Source of the DNA: Perkinsus chesapeaki
Lineage: Eukaryota > Perkinsozoa > Perkinsida > Perkinsidae
Direction of reading: 5' to 3'
NCBI GenBank assembly: GCA_013115145.1
Contig: JAAPAO010000350.1
Span: forward strand, 1 to 37,145
Length of the DNA stretch: 37,145 nt
The translations under genes and the position numbers were made by a program. The stretch's first letter is position 1. Each line of letters opens with the position of its first letter. Below, one piece after another: positions 31,801-37,145 of the stretch. The notes under the pieces are model-generated. The model searched no databases, was not told the DNA's origin, and worked only from the letters and a program-made list of their open reading frames with translations.

Positions 31801-32398
31801 TTGTTTGAGCGTGCAAGATACGAAGTTGGTCAACTTCCTACCATCCGCACAACTGGCTCATCTTGGCGACATAGCCCGCAATCTCTGCTGTTCTACCACG
31901 GCTCTCCAAGAAGGCAACCCGAAGATACTCATCGCCTGCTGATCGATAATCCGGCATCTCAAAACACGCGGCAAAAGATTCGTAGTGGACTATGGTCGTT
32001 GAGGAACTTCGAGAAAGTGCAAGATTGGCGAGATCTGAAACTGCTTAAAAAAGAGAGTGGAATTGTACAAGGCAGCCTTGTCAAGGTTGTCTGTCAGGGT
32101 CTCACAGTGAGAACAATCTATATATTGTGGCTCGAGGGTGATCCTCCGTCGAATTAGCACTACACCCCACAGTGTAGGGCCTACACTGCCTTTCATCATC
32201 CTGGACCATTCTTGTCTTGCTCTCTCTCTATTGCACTCTCTACGCAGTTCCCTCCACCAAATTATCTGTCCTACTTAGTATTCATTAAAGTTTAATAATT
32301 AAAGTTTACCTCGTCATTCACTTCCTCACTGAACTTGACGCGATCTGTTGTCTCAAGTAGTCGATCTCGTAAGGTGTGTTTTTGCGCGGGGTTGACAT
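28820..32398 (-). CDS. Long coiled-coil protein with Trp/Leu helical repeats, about 18 exons
   Basis: Minus-strand exons: 32330-32398 (ATG at 32398), 32185-32265, 32008-32100, 31842-31935, 31712-31778, 31578-31652, 31410-31527, 30918-31072, 30593-30664, 30445-30543, 30309-30392, 30094-30143, 29946-30030, 29818-29894, 29679-29778, 29514-29635, 29260-29370, 28954-29159 and 28820-28844 (TAG). Phases agree at all junctions except 32008/31935 and 30309/30143, where a boundary or small exon is wrong or missing. Most exons encode charged amphipathic helix, e.g. KRLLRRAVRETAERYHRDL and ELIEKLQRERLALLKRLQ. Segments such as EEEGLLGRILARWR and LWGNFLAWRLW resemble the LLxxxFxxW spacing of Sfi1-type centrin-binding repeats, suggesting a centrosome or basal-body protein (inference). 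The first exon could instead be read in another frame ending at GTAAAC (32310). Confidence 0.6.
31653..31711 (-). repeat. Introner-like intron with internal hairpin, copy A
   Basis: A 59-nt GT...AG intron. On the plus strand GTATCTT at 31659-31665 and AAGATAC at 31680-31686 can pair. The shared core reads TTCGTATCTTGC on the minus strand. Confidence 0.55.
31779..31841 (-). repeat. Introner-like intron with internal hairpin, copy B
   Basis: A 63-nt GT...AG intron next to copy A, separated by one 67-nt exon. GTATCTT at 31794-31800 pairs with AAGATAC at 31815-31821 with the same 14-nt spacing as copy A; the flanks differ. Confidence 0.55.
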
Positions 32399-32691
32399 CG
32401 TCTTCTTTCGCGTTTTGGGTGCCCAGAAAATTCGTATTGAACGATTGAACAGTTCAATGCAAATCTTAATCGGCGAATTATTTACATCGATCTTTTAACT
32501 GGAATTACGGCCGATCGTACGTAATGGCATGTGGTAGTTTGGGAGTAAACTCGAGTTGATAGATTAACTATAAAGTTAGTATAAACAAAACAGAACAGAG
32601 TGAGTTAGATGAGAAAATCAGTAATCTCTATACTGCAAACTTGTCAGTAGAAATAACAGAAAGAATGACTTGCCAACTGGCTGTTCACTTC

Positions 32692-33114
32692 TTATATGCT
32701 TGGGCAGGCATAGGGTTCACCAGTACAGTTAGAATCAGTAGGAGCAAAACATAGGGAACCATCAGACTTGTTAATAATACCAAAACAGACTGGAGGATTC
32801 TGCCACGATTTACAGTATGATCCCCATTTAGAGTTTTTACAACTGTCTAAGTTATCGCAGGTATCTTCACAAGTAGGTGATACTATTGGACATGACACCG
32901 GCTCCAAAACAGAGTCATCACAGGAAGAGTCTTCCGGTTGAAAGCAATAACCGTCATCTTTATGGTATAACCCAAAACAGACACCATTTCCTTTACAATA
33001 AGAACCATACTTTGAGTTCTTACAAGAAGGTGTTTCATCACATAAATCTTGACAATGGTCAGCCGAGGCAAGGGAGACTGACGATAGTAGAATTGCTGTG
33101 AGGAGAAAATTCAT
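32692..33114 (-). CDS. Secreted Cys-rich protein with two internal repeats, 140 aa, copy 1
   Basis: Intronless 140-codon frame. A typical signal peptide (MNFLLTAILLSSVSLASA, cleavage near residue 18-19) is followed by two tandem units of about 58 residues. Each has the order CxxxCD, SCKNSK(Y/W)GSYCK, VCFG...K.DG..CF.P.DS.C...CP, with eight cysteines per unit, 16 in total, suggesting four disulfides per unit. One sequon (NCT) is near the C-terminus. Repeats of this kind are typical of small secreted or surface proteins; I do not recognise the family and do not assign a function. An almost identical gene lies at 36581-37003. Confidence 0.85.
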   Translation of the reverse strand: MNFLLTAILLSSVSLASADHCQDLCDETPSCKNSKYGSYCKGNGVCFGLYHKDDGYCFQPEDSSCDDSVLEPVSCPIVSPTCEDTCDNLDSCKNSKWGSYCKSWQNPPVCFGIINKSDGSLCFAPTDSNCTGEPYACPSI

Positions 33115-33183
33115 TTGGGGAATGGAATAATTTAAACCTGAAAAACTTGTTATAAGATAATATCGATATATCTCAAGTACACT
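33115..33183 (-). promoter_or_regulatory. Conserved 5' flank and possible trans-splice acceptor
   Basis: On the minus strand the sequence upstream of the ATG contains a pyrimidine-rich AAGTTTTTCAG (AG near 33138) about 24 nt before the start codon, and further upstream AT-rich ATATATCGATATTATC. Both are kept in the second copy (AG near 37027). The layout suits spliced-leader addition, as known in perkinsids, or a 5' UTR intron. Confidence 0.35.
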
Positions 33184-34173
33184 CTTATCGACTGATATGA
33201 TGTAATGAATTTGGACAATGAGTTCTACACCATTTGTGTGTGGATCCTGTTACACATGGCTCCACAGTAGACATCAAGTATATGTCTCCGTGTAATGTAT
33301 GATAACACAGTGCGTATTAGCTTTCGAGCGTTTCTTCAGTTACTTCTTCTCTTCTCACAATTGATGTATGTTAACTTAACATTGTTAAGGTGTGTTTGGC
33401 GGCCTTCATTCATTTAAGTTTTCTCTTAAGTGTAGAATAATGTTCTACATCGAATTTCGGTACGTCACTCTGACAAAACTGTAAGTGCGGCAACATTCGT
33501 ACTATGGCCTTTCACGCATGATGGTCTGTCTTCCGGACTAATTTAGGCAGTCTTCGACTGGCGAATTGGGACAAACAGCGCGTTCCTTGAAGGAAACCCT
33601 CCCATTGCGAAGGATGAGATTGCGAATGCGATGCGAAGTCCGCATACGAACATAACAAAGCCGGCATAGGGTTTGCCAGGCAAGCCAGTATTGGCAATTC
33701 ACACTTCTTTGCCAGGTAGGAATCGGTAGTAGCGAGAGAGTGATGGTCGTTATATTCTCAATAATTTGCATTAGAACTTCATAAAGTTCAGTTTTGCAAT
33801 CGGTAGTTGTTTTACAAGTGAATTGAGTGGACCCGGCCTGCTGATTCTTCTACACCAGGGCTACAAATTTGATAGTCAAGTAACGAGGGTGCTTATCTTA
33901 GGGTTACTGTGTAGAACTCAAGACGGCTCTGGATAGGCATAGGAACCCTAAATGCTTCATGAGAAGAAGCCCATTAGCTTACAAATCTAGCCCAGTGTAC
34001 AACCTATGTGGCACTGAAATAAACGCCACAAAGACACTGTGACGGAGTTGACATAACATATGTAAGCAAAGCATTTAAATCGTTGACAGCTAATCGGTAT
34101 CCCGAGAATAGTATAGGGCAAATAGATATTCATCACCTTGCTCTGAAAAGACGAATGTATTCAAATAACCCAG
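33184..34173. other. Intergenic region without recognisable genes
   Basis: Only weak ORFs. Part of 33655-33710 (GGCATAGGGTTTGCCAGG) resembles the 3' part of the Cys-rich gene and may be a relic of another copy, but the match is short. Confidence 0.35.
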
Positions 34174-35003
34174 TCAATTGATGATGGGTTCGTCTTCCAA
34201 CTCACCCATAACATTTATGAAGTGGAACGTCTCGTAGAAAGCAATCGCGCCTTCTTCACGTTTTTTAACGAACAGAGCCAGAGCGAGAATGTCTGATGTT
34301 TTCTTTCCCTGAAATGGAGTCGAGTTTGCATTACGATACATAAAACCTCAACACAAAGGCACTTACGCATTCTATACTGTATTCGACGAGTTTTGTACCA
34401 ATCTTATTTCTACGATAATCCTTGCTAACTACCACCTGAACAGCAATGAACACTTTTTGATCGCTGGATTGCACATGGCCATACAGAACCGAAACAAACT
34501 ACTCAATGCGATGGGACATCGTGATCGGAGTATATAATAAACTATACTGTACCCAACAGCTCACATGATTTATAAATCCAAAACGTCCTTTCTTCTTTGG
34601 GTCAGACCTAACAGAAACGAAAAGTGGCTTGTAACTCATCATTCGTCATCCACTCTGCGGCTCAGTAGAGAAGACATGATATCCCCACTCACATGCGTGA
34701 CCTTACAGCTGCCTCACTCCCTTTAGACAGCCTGTCTGGTATGGTCATCTCAATGAACCCAACGACTGTCTAAAAGCATTTATAGGAAAGAGAATCCTCG
34801 GTCTGAAGGCTCGTCAATCCTCTTCTTACATTAGCGCCCATATTCAGATCAACTGCTACATAGCATGGGATTCCCGGCCTATCCTGGCAGTTCGCCTCTA
34901 GAGGGAACCTGCCGAACGTATCTCCTTCCTGGTAGTTACGATAAGCTATGTTTTCAGCTGAGGAGAGTGTGAAGGTGAAGAAGACAAGGCACAGATGATT
35001 CAT
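34174..35003 (-). CDS. GNAT-family acetyltransferase with N-terminal signal peptide, 186 aa, 5 exons
   Basis: Exons 34830-35003, 34693-34769, 34565-34607, 34367-34498 and 34174-34308 sum to 561 nt, 186 codons plus TGA, with all junctions in phase and introns of 58-85 nt. The N-terminus MNHLCLVFFTFTLSSAENIA looks like a cleavable signal peptide. The rest follows the GNAT fold: YVAVDL and VVGFIEMTIP strands, VFIAVQVVVSKDYRRNKIGT with motif A (acetyl-CoA pyrophosphate loop), the helix TKLVEYSIE, SDILALALFV, then AIAFYETFHFINV as motif B with the usual FYE tyrosine. The first Gly of the Q/RxxGxG/A loop is replaced by Lys. Substrate unknown. An exported acetyltransferase is unusual, since acetyl-CoA is mostly intracellular; ER-lumen location is an alternative. 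Confidence 0.78.
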
Positions 35004-36382
35004 CGTGTAATAGCACTGCGAAACTACACGTCGTAGCCTACAACTTGTAGGGCAACATTCACCCGTTTATCACCAATTCACATTTATGTCGATATCATTC
35101 GGCCACAGAGCTTTTGCGACGCCTGTTCCGTTCGAACGAGGCAGCGAGGCAGGCAGCGCTTTCTCGCAGCGGGAACCTCCTTTGTACTTTTGTGCATGCG
35201 TGCAACTGTGGAGACGGTTTATTGCGTCACGCTGTAAGGCGAGCAGCATTGATAATTTAATTGAACAAGTTGAAGTTGTAGTAAGACATTGTTAGTGGTT
35301 TGCTGTGACTTTGACACATCTACTATTGACTTATCTTGTGAGAACGGTTACGTTTTCAGGAACCTGAATTCTGTACACCCGGGCGTCCTGGATACTATCA
35401 CAATTCAGCTTCTACTAGGGGACCACTGTCCATGATAGTCTAAGATGTGTGCCAATGGAGATATTATTGGAATTTGGCAAATCCTGCTCCACATTTGCGC
35501 CCAGTAGGACTCCGGGTCTCACGTCAGTGGCCTGGCCATGGTCGGCTCAACGCTTCAGACTGGTGCATGCGTGCTGACCCAATTCATCATAACTTCAAGT
35601 TTTACTCCTATATCAGGAATCCGGCTACCTTGTTATCTCCCCAATATTGCACGCTGCATTACTGAAGCTAGCAGTTGGCGACCAGTCTTCACGCGCGCTT
35701 TGTAATCATTCTCTGTGTAGCTCATGTTCAATCGGTGGAATTTTTGCCCTGCTACGGCGCGATTTATTGTTTATGCGCGGTGTGTGCATGCGCCCTGCAT
35801 ACTCTTGATATCTGATTTGTTTTATCTGATTCGGCCCATCGTGTCCATGGGCCGTTGAACTTGGACCTATTTTATATAAGAAATAACGTGAGAATGGATC
35901 GCTATAGGGTTCCACCATCAAATGTCAGCCTCGTTTAGATATGCTCCATTTCGAGACTCGAAATTCGAGTTTCTTCTTGTACCGTCTTATGGGCCACAAG
36001 TTGTGGCATCTTGTGGCTCTATAACAGGTCTCCTCAGTGACAACTCGATCACTTCGAGATGTTTAAGTTATTAGGGAATGTGAGTGATAACGACTAATGT
36101 GAACAAAGATAGACCGCAGTGCAAACATGGCGCGGCGCATCGCGCATGCGTGTAAAGTAGATGCATTCGTTACCATAGGTTAGGTCATTCTATGTGAACT
36201 AGTGTGGGCTTAGTTGCACTAAAAAGTAGATGCGAGATCACCGAAAACCTCAAGAAGCTACCGGAATCACTCAAGCCCATCTCGTCATCTCGAGGTATTC
36301 AACAAACAAATGGGGAAGGGGTAGACGTCACTGGTGTCATACCAGGCACTGGCGCCACAGACTTTCTTGGAACAGAACCCTG
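35004..36382. other. Long intergenic region without recognisable genes
   Basis: No splice-supported exons on either strand. Contains one near-palindrome, GGGCCACAAGTTGTGGCATCTTGTGGC, around 35991-36017. Confidence 0.4.
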
Positions 36383-36496
36383 ATGATGCTTCGACTTTTG
36401 CTACTACTAACGGTCTCTGTTAACAGCATCTTACTTGAATGGGAACATTGGGATTGTACGAGTCAGGGTCACTACAAACAAAACAAAACGAAGTGA
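36383..36496 (+). pseudogene. Small signal-peptide ORF cut by the duplication junction
   Basis: A 37-codon plus-strand frame starting MMLRLLLLLTVSVNS, an ideal signal peptide, followed by ILLEWEHWDCTSQGH. It crosses into the duplicated segment that begins near 36476, and its stop at 36494-36496 lies inside that segment. The frame is thus probably the 5' end of a secreted-protein gene whose remainder was replaced when the Cys-rich gene copy arrived. A genuine tiny peptide gene is the alternative. Confidence 0.35.
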
Positions 36497-37072
36497 GTTA
36501 GACGAGGAAATCACTAATATCTCTGTACTGCAAATTATCAGTAGAAACAACAGAGAGAATGACCTGCCAGGTGTCTCTTCTTATATGCTTGGGCAGGCAT
36601 AGGGTTCACCAGTACAGTTAGAATCAGTAGGAGCAAAACATAGGGAACCATCAGACTTGTTAATAATACCAAAACAGACTGGAGGATTCTGCCACGATTT
36701 GCAGTATGATCCCCATTTAGAGTTTTTACAACTGTCCAAGTTATCGCAGGTATCTTCACAAGTAGGTGATACTATTGGACATGACACCGGCTCCAAGATA
36801 GAGTCATCACAGGAAGAGTCTTCCGGTTGAAAGCAATAACCATCATCTTTATGGTATAACCCAAAACAGACACCATTTCCTTTACAATAAGAACAATACT
36901 TTGAGTTCTTACAAGAAGGTGTTTCATCGCATAAATCTTGACAATGGTCAGCCGAGGCAAGTGAGATTGACGATAATAGGAATGCTGTGAGCAAGAAATT
37001 CATTTGGGGATTGAAATAATTTAAACCTGAAAAACTTGTTATAAGATAATATCGATATATCTCAAGTACACT
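36476..37072 (-). repeat. Tandem-type duplication, copy 2 (Cys-rich gene)
   Basis: Matches 32583-33183. Similarity ends at TCAAGTACACT on the upstream side and near AAACAAAAC on the downstream side. Confidence 0.88.
36581..37003 (-). CDS. Secreted Cys-rich protein with two internal repeats, 140 aa, copy 2
   Basis: Same length and architecture as 32692-33114: signal peptide MNFLLTAFLLSSISLASA and two eight-cysteine units. Only four of 140 residues differ: Ile8 to Phe and Val13 to Ile in the signal peptide, Gly to Cys in SCKNSKYCSYC of the first unit, and Val to Ile before LEPVSCP. The Gly-to-Cys change gives 17 cysteines, an odd number, so one Cys may be free or could form an intermolecular disulfide. 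Intronless, with the same 5' flank as copy 1 up to 37072. Confidence 0.85.
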   Translation of the reverse strand: MNFLLTAFLLSSISLASADHCQDLCDETPSCKNSKYCSYCKGNGVCFGLYHKDDGYCFQPEDSSCDDSILEPVSCPIVSPTCEDTCDNLDSCKNSKWGSYCKSWQNPPVCFGIINKSDGSLCFAPTDSNCTGEPYACPSI

Positions 37073-37145
37073 TGATGAGATTTGATGAGAAAGCTAGTTG
37101 TTCTCTAGGAGACTGCTGCACGCGACACGGAGCGCCGTGACGCTC

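Larger units (their letters stand above)
32583..33183 (-). repeat. Tandem-type duplication, copy 1 (Cys-rich gene)
   Basis: About 600 bp matching 36476-37072 in the same orientation, covering the gene, 110 bp of 3' flank and 70 bp of 5' flank. Confidence 0.88.

Noticed and set aside
31801-32157. 118-aa plus-strand ORF
   Set aside because: It is the shadow of minus-strand exons and introns of the long coiled-coil gene, with no splice or family support.
1-37145. CRISPR arrays, prokaryotic operons, phage or plasmid origins
   Set aside because: No regularly spaced direct repeats were seen, and the spliced genes indicate a eukaryotic nuclear genome.

Overview
The window looks like nuclear DNA of a protist, most likely an alveolate of the Perkinsus type. 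The genes are cut into many small exons by GT-AG introns, several only 39-50 nt long. Reading frames close exactly when these introns are removed. No operon or ribosome-binding-site pattern is visible. Secreted lineage-specific families sit among housekeeping genes. The organism call is inference; I could not search any database. Exon models were built by hand from splice motifs and reading-phase agreement, so unusual junctions carry risk.

Layout. 1-2629: a minus-strand spliced gene running off the left edge, with a fold-back transposon remnant (222-970) in its last visible intron. 3113-3757: a small plus-strand spliced gene. 3848-9356: a 17-exon minus-strand gene for a 704-residue coiled-coil protein, convergent with the previous gene and divergent from a plus-strand thioredoxin gene (9599-10009). 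10792-18088: a rearranged block with three paralogous secreted-protein genes. Two of them lie in a large inverted repeat around a decayed insert, next to a duplicated segment (13161-14093) fused to a copy of the thioredoxin 3' region. 19139-25204: a run of minus-strand genes: a 110-residue protein, a Lys-rich protein, a 192-residue coiled-coil protein, an F-box protein resembling FBXO7/PI31, and an unassigned gene. 25560-26366: an intronless PSTK-like kinase of selenocysteine synthesis. 28820-32398: a long minus-strand coiled-coil gene with about 18 exons. 32583-37072: two copies of a Cys-rich secreted-protein gene flanking a GNAT acetyltransferase gene with an N-terminal signal peptide.

Almost all genes are on the minus strand. 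The exceptions are 3113-3757, thioredoxin, the inverted copy at 17119-17955, and decayed or short ORFs. The genes share no obvious pathway. The common themes are coiled-coil proteins, secreted families expanding by local duplication, and a mosaic of segmental duplications between 9.6 and 20.5 kb. A possible new element class is a shared sequence inside three introns of two unrelated genes (21131-21175, 31653-31711, 31779-31841), which looks introner-like.
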